Source: Nostoc sp. MS1 (GTDB lineage: Bacteria; Cyanobacteriota; Cyanobacteriia; Cyanobacteriales; Nostocaceae). Taken from it: a stretch of 64,000 nt of DNA. Shown piece after piece: positions 25,901-34,700 of this stretch. The notes under the pieces are model-generated. The model did no database searches. It saw nothing but the letters and a program-made list of their open reading frames with translations, and was not told the origin of the DNA. Position 1 is the first letter of the stretch. The number at the start of each line of letters is the position of its first letter. The stretch is taken from NCBI RefSeq assembly GCF_019976755.1, contig NZ_AP023441.1, forward strand, positions 1,791,001 through 1,855,000, read 5' to 3'. The translations under genes and the position numbers were made by a program.

Positions 25901-28349
25901 TATCGGCAAGTACCTCCAAGCAGGATTAATTGGCTGGCTGACTGGGACTATGGCAGCAAGTGGACTTCAAATTCCAGAAAATCTTGACATCAAAGGGATT
26001 TTTAGCGTAGCAATGCAGCTTTTGGGCTTTACCTATGAAGTAATTCGCGCCCAAGCTGTGAAACGATTGGGTGAGAAGAAAGTTAGCCGGATGGAGCAAA
26101 GTGTTGAGGTATTTAGAGTCTTAGCTAGTCAGGGAATAGCTGGGATGTGGCAGTTTGTGCAAGACAGAATTGGCGACCTCAATACCTTGGTAATTGAACC
26201 TATCAAGAACTTCGTCATTGAGAAAGTGATTACAGCAGGTATTGAGTGGATTTTGAGCCTACTAACACCAGCCTCAGCCTTCATTAAAGCAGCGAAGGCG
26301 ATTTATGAGATTGTCAAATTCTTTATCGAACGCGCCGGGCAGATTGCTGATTTAATTAATGCCATACTGGATGCAATTGGGGCGATCGCTGCTGGTTCAC
26401 TTGACCAAGCAATCAAAGGTGTGGAAAATGCCCTAGCTAAATCTTTACCTGTAGTCATCAGTTTCCTAGCAAGTCTTTTAGGCTTAGGTGGAATAGCTGG
26501 TAAGATTCAAGCCATCTTCCAAAAACTGCGCAAACCCGTGGAGAAAGCAGTTGATTGGATCATCGATAAAGGTACGAAAGCGTTTAAGAAAATTGGTAAC
26601 AAGTTTAAAAATAGTAAGTTAGGTAAGAAAGCTGGCAAGCTGAAAGATTCAGCTAAGGAAAAATACAAAGCTGGTAAGCAGTGGGTTGAAGATAAGAAGG
26701 AAGCTGGTAAGAATTGGGTTAATGATCAGAAAGCAGCCACTTTTGCTGGTGAAGATAAGCGCACACAAGAACAGAAGTCAACCGATTTAAAAGCTGCACT
26801 CAAGGAAGCAGAAAAGATTGGTGATAATGACAAATTATCTCTAAAAGAAGTGAATAACCGCATCAAAGTTATCAAGAGCAACTACCGAATGCAATATCTC
26901 AAGCTAGTTGTTGATAAACATACAAACGATGGAGATATCATTCACTTTGAAGGAAAAATTAATCCTGAAGGTCAATCAAACCAGGTCGAAAATAAGAACA
27001 ATGAAGAAGATGAAGGCAGATTTGATAAACTGCTGTATGAATCTCTGAAGCAAGTTTCTAACACCTATTATAAAGGTTATACCAAAGTTGATATTCGCAC
27101 TGGTAAAGCACGACAATTATCAGGATTAACAGATCCTCGCACTACTTCTACGACAGAAAATCCCACAACTGAGACATCAAAAAGAAATCGGAAATTGCTT
27201 GAAAGTTCCAGAGCTAATCAAAGTCAGGAAACTGGAAAATCAGCCGGTGTCATAAATCCTCGTGGTGCTGCTATCGAAAACCCAACTGCTGAGACACCAC
27301 AGAGAGATCGTGAATTACTAGAACGTTCCAGAGCTGATAGAGAAGAAACAATCAAACAAGAAGGTAATAAAATTCATCAAGAATTAGCTAAAGCACAGAT
27401 AGCTTATTCTGTAGCCAGTCAAGCAGAATTTTATCCCAGTAATACTTTTAAAGTTGGTGCAGGAGATTTCTTTGTTTGCCAGGTGAATAATTACTATATC
27501 GTACCTACATCTAAAGCAAATCCAATATACGACTACTATTTGAAATCTGCTAGCGGTGATACCTACAAACAAACTAGGTCATTATTACAAAAGAGACTCA
27601 AAGACTTACAAGGCGAAAAAGCAAAAGCTGAGAAAGCAATCGAAGTCATTCAACAAAATGAGAAAATTGCTGCTGAAGATAAAACAGACAAAATCAAAGA
27701 TAAAGAAAAGTTAATTGAGCGGATTCAACAAGATTACACTGCCATAGAGAGTGCGAGAAACCCTAGTACCATGCTGAATATCTGTAAAGAACTAATCCAA
27801 AATAAGAAGATTACAGGTTTAAACTTGAGTACCAAAGCAAAAGTTGGAGTTCCCCGTGAATTAACAAGTAAATATGATTATGGTAGTAATCCTGTATCTG
27901 TTAAACAAGCTAAAGAGTTTTATAAGAATTTTCCCAGTAGCATCACAGGTACATCCAATCAGGAAACAGTATTTGTCGCATCAGTTGTTGCCGAACCATC
28001 GCGGCATTCTGTAGCACATATTACCAATATGTTGTCACTTGATGAGAGAAGTAAAGGCTTTAAAGATGAGAATGAAAATGTCTTCCAACATCTTTCCATG
28101 TCTCAAGCCGAGAGCGATCCTAATCCTAGAGATGTGAAACCAGAGGAACTTGATTCTCGGCTGAATCATGAAGGTAAAAGAGCAATTGTAACAAGTAGAG
28201 ATTTATCCGCAGTCAAAGATAAGAATCCCAAACTATACCAAGATTTACGCAAACTCTTTGCAGATCATAAATCTGATAAAGATGAAAGTATTGTGAGCAA
28301 ATTTAGTGATGCTATTATCAAATATCTTGATTTGCCTAACAACGGTTAA
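22911..28349 (+). CDS. Giant DUF4157 eCIS cargo protein (about 1812 residues)
   Basis: The start is ATG 22911 after CAGGAGA; an earlier in-frame codon at 22824 is unlikely because 22911 matches the start of the paralogue. Leader residues 1-90 include PGHDISKISLRPQAKLSISQ. Three EEELQMK repeats follow, then DUF4157 (192-270) with HELTH at 254-258. Next comes a Pro/Gln/Lys-rich linker (270-600) and a coiled-coil-rich segment (640-930). Residues about 930-1215 form a long hydrophobic and amphipathic stretch (ALDFIVGVIKTIIELTKMLL, NLIQAVKQGFLNFMKNIGKY, VVISFLASLLGLGGIAG), then a Lys-rich region (1215-1290). The last ~400 residues have no recognisable domain. It could be a membrane-acting or multi-part toxin. 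Three YbjN-like genes follow. Confidence 0.85.
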   Translation: MREQVGQGKKTTTISVPTLKQPTRGFGLDSPETSPAAVPETELLEKPPGHDISKISLRPQAKLSISQPGDFYEQQADSIAQQVMRKIAQPARQYVQPQQMPEEEEKLQMKPLANFVTPLVQRQQAPEEEELQMKAVDNSSASLLQRQQASQEEEELQMKPMVQHRLSGMTATSDLETSIQQSRGSGQPLADDIKQPMEQAFGADFDTVHIHTDAQSDKLNKSIQARAFTTGQDIFFRQGEYSPGSNSGKELLAHELTHVIQQNGGAVQRKSLHLAPKENKLQTKYTADSGQAIQMRESSQKPTEETENKTNAVEVKTDTRSQEQQNQPPTQKQQAVSTPPADGGDTATDPPPTKKRDAVVGSAQNQSATGEQAKGNQENQPESKDDKSATGKQVSPQSQPEPKDTKANSQKINSQAQSQGKPGLPKVKTNQAAGNLPASNVAGKAGAIPETPQGNEAVAGDGEKAPASPEEDPAFQAVVNTTKEVAHQKKKHGPADKKAGEAQAAAEPPSNEVDSKAQANQVGEMEKTQTPAFDAAAFKAKLMQRIADMAPKTLEEADNFKNNNQLDSVKGELSGQVKEGQKATQEPLAEKTKEKPDTSGIEAKQVTPLSKTDPGKPPSGVGANQAAPKSKGQGEVEAPLQADSQKIEQQMSEADVTEEQLAKSNEPEFQGALAAKKDAQTSAVEAPPKYRLQEQAILKTAQATAETTVKQHLDAMHNTRSQNLGQVADHQVGAKGKDEQARAKVAGDINKIYENTKVKVEKSLSELDGQVIQAFDSGAAEAKKAFEDYVGKRMDDYKSDRYSGFWGPGKWLKDKLFGMPSEVNAFYEEGRNLYIKQMDGVINNVVAIISKGLTQAKAEIASGKQEIQNYINKLPQDLKGVGQKAAADIESKFAELEQTVDSKQDELIDTLAQKYKENLDAVDARIEEMKAANQGLVQKALDFIVGVIKTIIELTKMLLQVLARVASVVGQILKDPIGFLGNLIQAVKQGFLNFMKNIGKYLQAGLIGWLTGTMAASGLQIPENLDIKGIFSVAMQLLGFTYEVIRAQAVKRLGEKKVSRMEQSVEVFRVLASQGIAGMWQFVQDRIGDLNTLVIEPIKNFVIEKVITAGIEWILSLLTPASAFIKAAKAIYEIVKFFIERAGQIADLINAILDAIGAIAAGSLDQAIKGVENALAKSLPVVISFLASLLGLGGIAGKIQAIFQKLRKPVEKAVDWIIDKGTKAFKKIGNKFKNSKLGKKAGKLKDSAKEKYKAGKQWVEDKKEAGKNWVNDQKAATFAGEDKRTQEQKSTDLKAALKEAEKIGDNDKLSLKEVNNRIKVIKSNYRMQYLKLVVDKHTNDGDIIHFEGKINPEGQSNQVENKNNEEDEGRFDKLLYESLKQVSNTYYKGYTKVDIRTGKARQLSGLTDPRTTSTTENPTTETSKRNRKLLESSRANQSQETGKSAGVINPRGAAIENPTAETPQRDRELLERSRADREETIKQEGNKIHQELAKAQIAYSVASQAEFYPSNTFKVGAGDFFVCQVNNYYIVPTSKANPIYDYYLKSASGDTYKQTRSLLQKRLKDLQGEKAKAEKAIEVIQQNEKIAAEDKTDKIKDKEKLIERIQQDYTAIESARNPSTMLNICKELIQNKKITGLNLSTKAKVGVPRELTSKYDYGSNPVSVKQAKEFYKNFPSSITGTSNQETVFVASVVAEPSRHSVAHITNMLSLDERSKGFKDENENVFQHLSMSQAESDPNPRDVKPEELDSRLNHEGKRAIVTSRDLSAVKDKNPKLYQDLRKLFADHKSDKDESIVSKFSDAIIKYLDLPNNG

Positions 28350-28351
28350 TT

Positions 28352-28810
28352 ATGAATCAAATTTATGATATACATTTTATAATGTCTGCTTTACAGGAAG
28401 CTGGTTGGCAACCAACACAAACAGATAATTATTGGTTATTAATTCCTATAGAGACAAGTCAAAGAGAATTTTTTATCTCTTTTTACTGTCAAGACGAGCA
28501 TAAAATGTTGTCTGTTAAGGGGAATATTCCTTTATTGATACCAGAAGAGAAAGAATCTATAATTCTAGAATTTATCAATTATGCAAATTATCGCATTCCC
28601 ATTGGTAATCTAGAATTAGATATAAATAGTAGACAAGTATATTTTAGAATTGGTCTGTTTTTTGAGAACGTTCAATTAAATACTCAAATAGTACACAATC
28701 TTACTCAAGAAGTTTATCAAGGAGTGCAAGATTTCTGGTTATCAATTCCAGCAATTTTAGAAGAGGGTATGTCCATAGAGGGCGCATTTCAACAAGCCAA
28801 CCTCAACTAA
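28352..28810 (+). CDS. YbjN-like protein 1, tightly coupled to giant cargo gene
   Basis: The 152-residue protein starts two bases after the cargo stop. Its pattern is that of YbjN/type III chaperone-like proteins: N-terminal ALQEAGWQPTQTDNYWLLIP, a beta strand pair, then ESIILEFINYANYRIPIGNL, ELDINSRQVYFRIGLFFENV, and a final helix. The same IGNLELD...G.V.FR pattern appears in the next gene and in the gene at 30851. YbjN folds resemble secretion chaperones. I infer a dedicated chaperone or immunity protein for the 1812-residue cargo; direct evidence is lacking. Confidence 0.6.
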   Translation: MNQIYDIHFIMSALQEAGWQPTQTDNYWLLIPIETSQREFFISFYCQDEHKMLSVKGNIPLLIPEEKESIILEFINYANYRIPIGNLELDINSRQVYFRIGLFFENVQLNTQIVHNLTQEVYQGVQDFWLSIPAILEEGMSIEGAFQQANLN

Positions 28811-28834
28811 ATAATTTAGGAAGATGCAGGGCTT

Positions 28835-29242
28835 ATGGAAGAAGAAATTTTACAAGCTTTAAAAACAGAAGATTGGAATTTAGAAAAGGCTAACAATGGT
28901 CTATATCACACTCGCTATCAGGGGCAAAATGCTGAATTAATAGTTCATCTGAATATTATGAATTTAGATAAATATATTATACTAGCGATTGCTTACCTAC
29001 CTATCAAAGTTACGAAGTCTGAAAACGAGCGAATCGCAAGATGCCTCAATCAGTTAAATCTGACAACCTTTTTTGGCAGTTTTGAGTTGAATTATACTAC
29101 TGGAGAAATTGCTTTTCGTACTGGTATATTCTACTTTAATACAGAGTTACAAATGCCTATGATTGTTAATTGTCTCGATGCTGCGGCTTACGCTGCTGAT
29201 ATGGATTACCCATCTATCTTAGAAAAAGTTAGGTATAACTGA
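28835..29242 (+). CDS. YbjN-like protein 2
   Basis: This 135-residue acidic protein lies 24 bp after YbjN-like protein 1, with AGGAAG upstream. It shows LKTEDWNLEKANNGLYHTRY, then VTKSENERIARCLNQLNLTT, FFGSFELNYTTGEIAFRTGI and NCLDAAAYAADMDYPSILEK. It aligns by eye with the other two YbjN-like proteins around the GSFELNYTTGEIAFRT segment. A chaperone or immunity role is inferred from position and fold class; no catalytic residues are apparent. Confidence 0.6.
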   Translation: MEEEILQALKTEDWNLEKANNGLYHTRYQGQNAELIVHLNIMNLDKYIILAIAYLPIKVTKSENERIARCLNQLNLTTFFGSFELNYTTGEIAFRTGIFYFNTELQMPMIVNCLDAAAYAADMDYPSILEKVRYN

Positions 29243-29392
29243 GCATAACATCACGCTGAAGCTAGGAATAGCGATACAAGTGAATATAAAGTCTGATCAC
29301 TCGATACTCATTTGACAATGTAATAATTGGTGGAGCGATCGCTATTCTAGCACTGTCATGGTGGTTAAAAATCAAGTATAAATTTATCGCCA

Positions 29393-29659
29393 ATGTTATC
29401 ACAAAGTGCTAGCCATCAAATAAACAACGAAGTAACCTTTCTCGACTCCGCCCAATCTCCCTTAGTTGTTTGTGCTGTTAATCTCACTTTCACAACAAAA
29501 AATAATGAACTCCTTGATTGTCGCCTCACCCTCCAAGTTACACCACAACTCTACAACCGTATCGAAACTGAAGAGTTATTCAACCTCAAACCAGGTATCT
29601 ACAACTTTGAACAAGTAAATTTCCTGCATGACACTAATATTACTATAGAAACTAAGTAG
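29393..29659 (+). CDS. Hypothetical small protein in cargo island
   Basis: The 88-residue protein is beta-rich (PLVVCAVNLTFTTKNNELLD, CRLTLQVTPQLYNRIETEEL, GIYNFEQVNFLHD). I do not recognise a family. It has no signal peptide or membrane segment. It lies between the YbjN-like genes and the IS630-type element, on the same strand as both. It may be intact; I see no frameshift. Confidence 0.45.
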   Translation: MLSQSASHQINNEVTFLDSAQSPLVVCAVNLTFTTKNNELLDCRLTLQVTPQLYNRIETEELFNLKPGIYNFEQVNFLHDTNITIETK

Positions 29660-29730
29660 AACAAGGTGAAAAAACCAAAGTGTGTAAAGATAAGTAAATA
29701 CATAAATGTGTCTACCAAGGTAACAGGGAT

Positions 29731-30186
29731 ATGGGCAGCCGTTTAAGGGTATTTCTGACTCCTAAGCAAGATAAAATTCTGTTCAACCTGAGAACGGCAG
29801 ATGTACCCCAGAAAGTGAAAGACCGAGCCGAAGTGATCAGATTAAGCGCACATGGTTGGTACGTAGAGAAGATAGCAGATCACTTTGACTGGACTGCCCA
29901 AACAGTAAGAGAAGTTTTGCATAGATGGGAAAAACAAGGTCTAGAAGGACTGTGGGAGAAAGCAGGGCGGGGAGGAAAATCAAGGTGGGCAGAAGCTGAC
30001 ATGGCGTTCTTAGAAAAATGCTTGGAGCAAGAACCACGTACATATAATAGTGTTCAATTAGCCCAAAAATTAGAGCAAGAACGCTCCGTGAAATTGAGTC
30101 CTGACTGGTTAAGGCAGGTACTCAAAAAAAGGGGGTCATTTGGAAGCGAACACGAAAAAGTCATAAGGGGAAACAAGACCCGGTAG
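29731..30186 (+). CDS. IS630-family transposase, N-terminal frame (helix-turn-helix part)
   Basis: The frame encodes 151 residues with the IS630 helix-turn-helix region: VPQKVKDRAEVIRLSAHGWY, then EKIADHFDWTAQTVREVLHR and WEKQGLEGLWEKAGRGGKS. The authentic protein continues in the -1 frame after the A7G5 run at 30124-30135 (LKKRG, then VIWKRTRKSHKGKQDP). The remaining 17 codons of this frame are out-of-frame readthrough. The shift could be programmed, because A-rich slippery runs serve this in several IS families, or it could be a mutation. Confidence 0.8.
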   Translation: MGSRLRVFLTPKQDKILFNLRTADVPQKVKDRAEVIRLSAHGWYVEKIADHFDWTAQTVREVLHRWEKQGLEGLWEKAGRGGKSRWAEADMAFLEKCLEQEPRTYNSVQLAQKLEQERSVKLSPDWLRQVLKKRGSFGSEHEKVIRGNKTR

Positions 30187-30215
30187 TACAGCAAATCAAA
30201 CAGGCAGACTTAGAA

Positions 30216-30785
30216 ATGCTGGAATTATCTGCTGCTGTTGGCGAAATCGATTTAAAGTATGTGGATGAATCAGGGTTTTGTGCTTGGAGTGAACCGAGTT
30301 ACAGTTATTACTTTCGAGGACAGCAAAAACGCTTGGAGCAAAGTAAACGTAGGGGGCGAAGGTTAAGTATTATTGGGTTTCTTCAACCCCTAATTAGTTT
30401 TGTGTACGGTCTAGTGATTGGTGGCGTTTCACGCAAATCCTATATTCAAATGATGGAGCTTGAAGCACTTGAAGCCCAAAAAGCAGGTCGTATCAGAGTC
30501 ATCGTTCAGGACAACGGCCCGATACATCGGTGCAAAGAAGTTCAGCAATTATGGACAAAGTGGGAAGAGATGGGTTTGTACATCTTCTTTTTACCTAAAT
30601 ATTGCTCAGAGATGAATCCAATTGAATTGGAGTGGCAACACCTGAAAAAAAATGAACTAGCTTCTCAAAGTTTTGAGGATGAATTAGACCTTGCCTATGC
30701 TGTCATTGATGGAGTTCAAAATAGAGGAGAAAAGGGAAACTACAGTACGCAACGTGTAAAATTTAACTCTTATTCTTCTGCTTAA
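30216..30785 (+). CDS. IS630-family transposase, catalytic DDE part
   Basis: This frame is open from about 30130; the ATG at 30216 is merely the first in frame. It carries the DDE catalytic core: IDLKYVDESGFCAWSEPSY (first Asp), RIRVIVQDNGPIHRCKEVQQ (second Asp), FFLPKYCSEMNPIELEWQHL (Glu). All three acidic residues are present, so a fused product would be expected to be active. It needs the -1 frameshift from the frame at 29731. Confidence 0.82.
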   Translation: MLELSAAVGEIDLKYVDESGFCAWSEPSYSYYFRGQQKRLEQSKRRGRRLSIIGFLQPLISFVYGLVIGGVSRKSYIQMMELEALEAQKAGRIRVIVQDNGPIHRCKEVQQLWTKWEEMGLYIFFLPKYCSEMNPIELEWQHLKKNELASQSFEDELDLAYAVIDGVQNRGEKGNYSTQRVKFNSYSSA

Positions 30786-30850
30786 TTCTTTGTTACATAC
30801 TTATAAATTTTCTCCACGACTTACTTAGTCTTAAACCTGATTTAATACCA

Positions 30851-31684
30851 GTGTTAGCAGAACAGATTACCAATGTTGAAGAGGCTGCAAATTATATCTT
30901 TAAATTAAGCCAAGAACAACCTGACAATATATTACTATCTACCGAAAGTTGGTTAGTATTATCTGTAAAACAGAAACAGCAATTAGGAGAAGTTGGCTAC
31001 CGCACTCTTTGGTCATATATTAGTCCAGAAAATATTAGTCAAACAGCAACTTCTAGTGAAGAAGTTTCCCAAGGAATTATTAATTTTTTTCAAGATTGGA
31101 CAGAGGCTAATTTATCAGCAAAAACTCAAGAAGCGGCTGATAAAATGTTAGAAGGAATTGATAAGTTTTTGAAAAACTTTAAAAATATTGAACCAGAGAA
31201 AAATCCGCAAACCTCTCCTATAGATAGCAATATTTTTGAGGAAATGATTAATTTCTTCACCACCGATGATTGGCCTTTTGTACAACTTCCAGGACAGTCA
31301 GCTTTACAAATCAGTTTTCAAGGTGAAAATGGCAAATGGAATTGTTACGCTAGAGCGAGAGAAGAACAACAACAATTTATCTTCTACTCGATTTGTCCAG
31401 TTAATGCACCAGAAGATAAACGACTGGCTGTAGCAGAGTTGATCACAAGAGCGAATTGTGGCATGATGCTCGGCAACTTTGAGCTAGATTTTAACGATGG
31501 GGAGATTAGCTATAAAACCAGTATTGATGTAGAAGGTGACAGACTCACAGCCGCACTCATCCAACGGTTGGTTTACGCTAACGTAATGATGATGGATGAA
31601 TATTTGCCAGGGATAATGTCTGTCATCTACGGTAATGTGTCGGCAGAAGAAGCCATAGCCCAAATTGAGACTTACAAAAATTAG
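30851..31684 (+). CDS. YbjN-domain protein 3, possibly 5'-truncated by IS insertion
   Basis: From GTG 30851 the protein has 277 residues. The N-terminal 130 are helical; the C-terminal half is a clear YbjN domain (FFTTDDWPFVQLPGQSALQI, APEDKRLAVAELITRANCGM, MLGNFELDFNDGEISYKTSI, VIYGNVSAEEAIAQIE). The frame stays open and coding-like upstream of the GTG (LHDLLSLKPDLIP), so the original start probably lay further left and was removed by the IS630 element. It is the third YbjN-like gene on the strand of the giant cargo. A chaperone or regulatory role is inferred. Confidence 0.75.
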   Translation: MLAEQITNVEEAANYIFKLSQEQPDNILLSTESWLVLSVKQKQQLGEVGYRTLWSYISPENISQTATSSEEVSQGIINFFQDWTEANLSAKTQEAADKMLEGIDKFLKNFKNIEPEKNPQTSPIDSNIFEEMINFFTTDDWPFVQLPGQSALQISFQGENGKWNCYARAREEQQQFIFYSICPVNAPEDKRLAVAELITRANCGMMLGNFELDFNDGEISYKTSIDVEGDRLTAALIQRLVYANVMMMDEYLPGIMSVIYGNVSAEEAIAQIETYKN

Positions 31685-31737
31685 ATAGGTAATCTAAGTA
31701 TTAATTACGAATTACGAATTACAAATTAAAAATTAAT

Positions 31738-34700
31738 TTACCAAGGATTGCCCACCATCGTAAATGCTGCCCAATAATAAGGATGGGTGAGTTGTATAGT
31801 ATCTTCATCTTCTGCGACACTTTGGGCAGGTAAAACCAAGCCGCGATCGCCGCCTAAACCTTCCACCCGACCATCTTTAATGTAAACTTGTCCTTTTGCC
31901 ATAGCTACCTGAGCTTCTCTGAGTGCTTCTGCACGGATGGGCGCAGTTTTGAGGGATTCATAAAATTTCGTCATCAAAGCTGCCGTACCTGCATCGTTGA
32001 CAGCCCACAGACTAGCAATGGAAGTTTTCACCCCAGCAAGTACCGCTAAACCAGCAAACCCAATTTCTACTTGTTCATCCCCTAAAGCAGTTCTACAAGC
32101 ACTCAGCACCATCATCTCGACTTGGGGTTCATTTAATCTTAATTGTCTGATTTGGTCTAAGCGCAATTTGTCTTCCCAGAATTGAATATAGGAATTGCTT
32201 AACGGGCCGGGAATAAAATCAGCATGGGTGGCTAAATGAATAATGCCGAATGGTTGTTGGCGACGAATCATTTTCAGATTGTCTAATGTTGCTTGCTTAT
32301 CTAAGAGTAATTTACCCGGCCAGAGTTTGGAAACAAGAGTTGATAACTCAACAGGAACAGCTGGTAGTGGTTGTTGTCCCTGAGTGCTTTGAGAAATTCC
32401 TAAAGCCAAAACTTGGGATTTTTTGATGTCGGTATAGAGAGTGTTAGTTAAGCTGAGACTGGGCATTAAGCCAATGCTGTATTTCTCTACAATGAATTGT
32501 TTACCATCGTGGAGGGCTGCAAACGGTGTTGTCCGTAAGCCAACATCTGGCAAAAAGACTAAATTATTGATGCCTTGTGCTTGTAATTCTGCCTCCAATG
32601 GGGCAATTATCCATTTATATAGTTGTTGGGATGGTTGTAAGTAACCTTGAGTGTCGCGGTTTTCTGGATTAACTATTTGCTCACGAAATTCTTTGGCTAC
32701 TTGCAACACTGTGGCTCTAGTTGTGCCGTCGATGCGCTTGCGGATGGGGTTTCCTTTACCAGTAACTACTATGATTTCTAATTGATCGCGATCGCTCTGA
32801 CCTACGGTATTTAAAATTTTAGTAGATTTGTTGTTACCAGTCGAGGTATTGCTAGCAATTTCTACAGGTACAAAACTGAGGTAAACTAACGCAGGTTTCA
32901 CACCTGTAGCTTTTTCTATTTGCTGTAAAATTTCCTGGCCATCATCTATGCTTTTAATTCCTGGTGCAGCTACACCTAACTGTCTAGCAACTGCGTTTGT
33001 GAAGTCACGTTCGGGATCGGGATTTAATGTGACAGTGGTATCACCTCCACCATTATTTGGCGGGTTAACTGGTGGTATATTAGTTGATGGTTTACAAGCA
33101 GATGGCAAAATTTTACAGTTGTCAACTTGTGGCGGTGGCGGTGGCGGTGGTGTTGGGACTTGTACTCCTACCGCTACGGGTACTGTCGGCGAAGATGAAA
33201 CTATATCACTGGCTTTGACTCTGAAGGCTTCAATGTTTCCGTTAGTAGTGATATTCCCTGGCGGAGTATAGTGTAATGTTTCACCCACAGTTAAAGTGTC
33301 TCCAGCTCCTAATACTGTATTACCTCGCTTCAGTGTTCCTGCCAAGATGGCATCAATTACAACAGTAGTATTATCTTGATTGATATCGTTAACGTTGGCT
33401 GTGAACGTAAAGTCAAAACCTACACCCGGTTGCGCATTCAAGGATATGGGAGAGGTTGTGGTAAGTGTTGGCGGGGTGTTAATCGACCTAATAGTAATAT
33501 TACTGGGTGTGCCACTGGCTATTCCCCCATTAGACAAGACGGGGAAACTCCCAGCAGATGCACTAGGGTTATCACCTGTAGAAATTAACCCTACAGTGCC
33601 ATTTACAAGCGGTGCTGTGCTGCTTACACTAGGATTATTGACGACAAATGGCACATTGTCTGGTCCACCATCATGTTGAATTTCCACCGTACCATTTGTT
33701 AACACTGGAGAAGAATAGCCGTAACCAAATCCTCTAAATTCTGCGTCGGTTTTAATAGTGTATGTTGTCCGTGTTACTAATCCATTTCCTTGTACTAAAC
33801 CATTGGTGATGATTTGTACATTGCCACTTTGAGCATTCCCACTAGAATTGTAAGTTATAGCACTAGTGTTAATGCTGTTAAAAGTAATCGTACTACCAAA
33901 TGGATTAGTAGTGGTTAAGGTAACATTACCACCTGTAGCAAGTGAGTCTCTCGCAGTTGTTGTAATATCTTTTACATCAATTTTTCCAGTTGCTGTTATA
34001 TTAACGTTTCCGCCTGTACTTGGGGTAGACTCCAGAGATGGTTGCACATTGGTGGGAAAACTTGAGTTGTAGCCAAAACCGCTAGTCACAATATTACCAG
34101 CAGTCACATTGCCTGTAGCTTGCAAAGTCACGTTACCACCAATACCTTGAAAGTCGCTGCTTCCTTCTCCACTGGTGTTAATGTTACCCACGGTAATATC
34201 GCCAACTGTCGCGCTGAGGCTGACGTTACCACCTTGACTACCAAAATTTATATTGCTGGTATCGAGATTTCCCAATGACAAACTTGCCCCAGAAATGTTT
34301 ATCGCTCCCCCATCAGTTTGAATGGTGTCATTACGATCAACAAATCTGACAGCACCATTGGTGGAAGTTAAGCTGAAACTACCACCAGTACTCAAGTCTA
34401 ATGAAGCTAAGTTGTTGGAAGTGACACCTGATGTACCTGTGATATCTTCGATAGTAATATCACCTGTTGCTTGCAGATTAATACTAGTGTCACTGCTCAA
34501 AGCCCTAAGCCTACCCCAAGAAATGGTATTTGCTCCATTATCAGGATCATTGGCGAGAATCGTGCCTGTTGTGGTATCAAATGTACCCCCGGATGCGGCA
34601 TCAATAATATTTAAGGTGCTGGGGTCTAGTAATAATGTGCCTACTTGACCATTGGCGGCGCTAGTATCTACTTGTCCGTTGAAGGTTAAGAAATTTTTGC

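Larger units (their letters stand above)
29690..30805 (+). mobile_element. IS630-family insertion sequence (approximate ends)
   Basis: A transposase of IS630/Tc1-mariner type fills the segment in two overlapping frames. Possible short terminal similarity is seen between ATAAGTA at 29690-29696 and its complement near 30797-30803, but the ends are uncertain. The YbjN-like gene to the right has lost its start, which suits insertion into or next to its 5' end. Confidence 0.6.
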
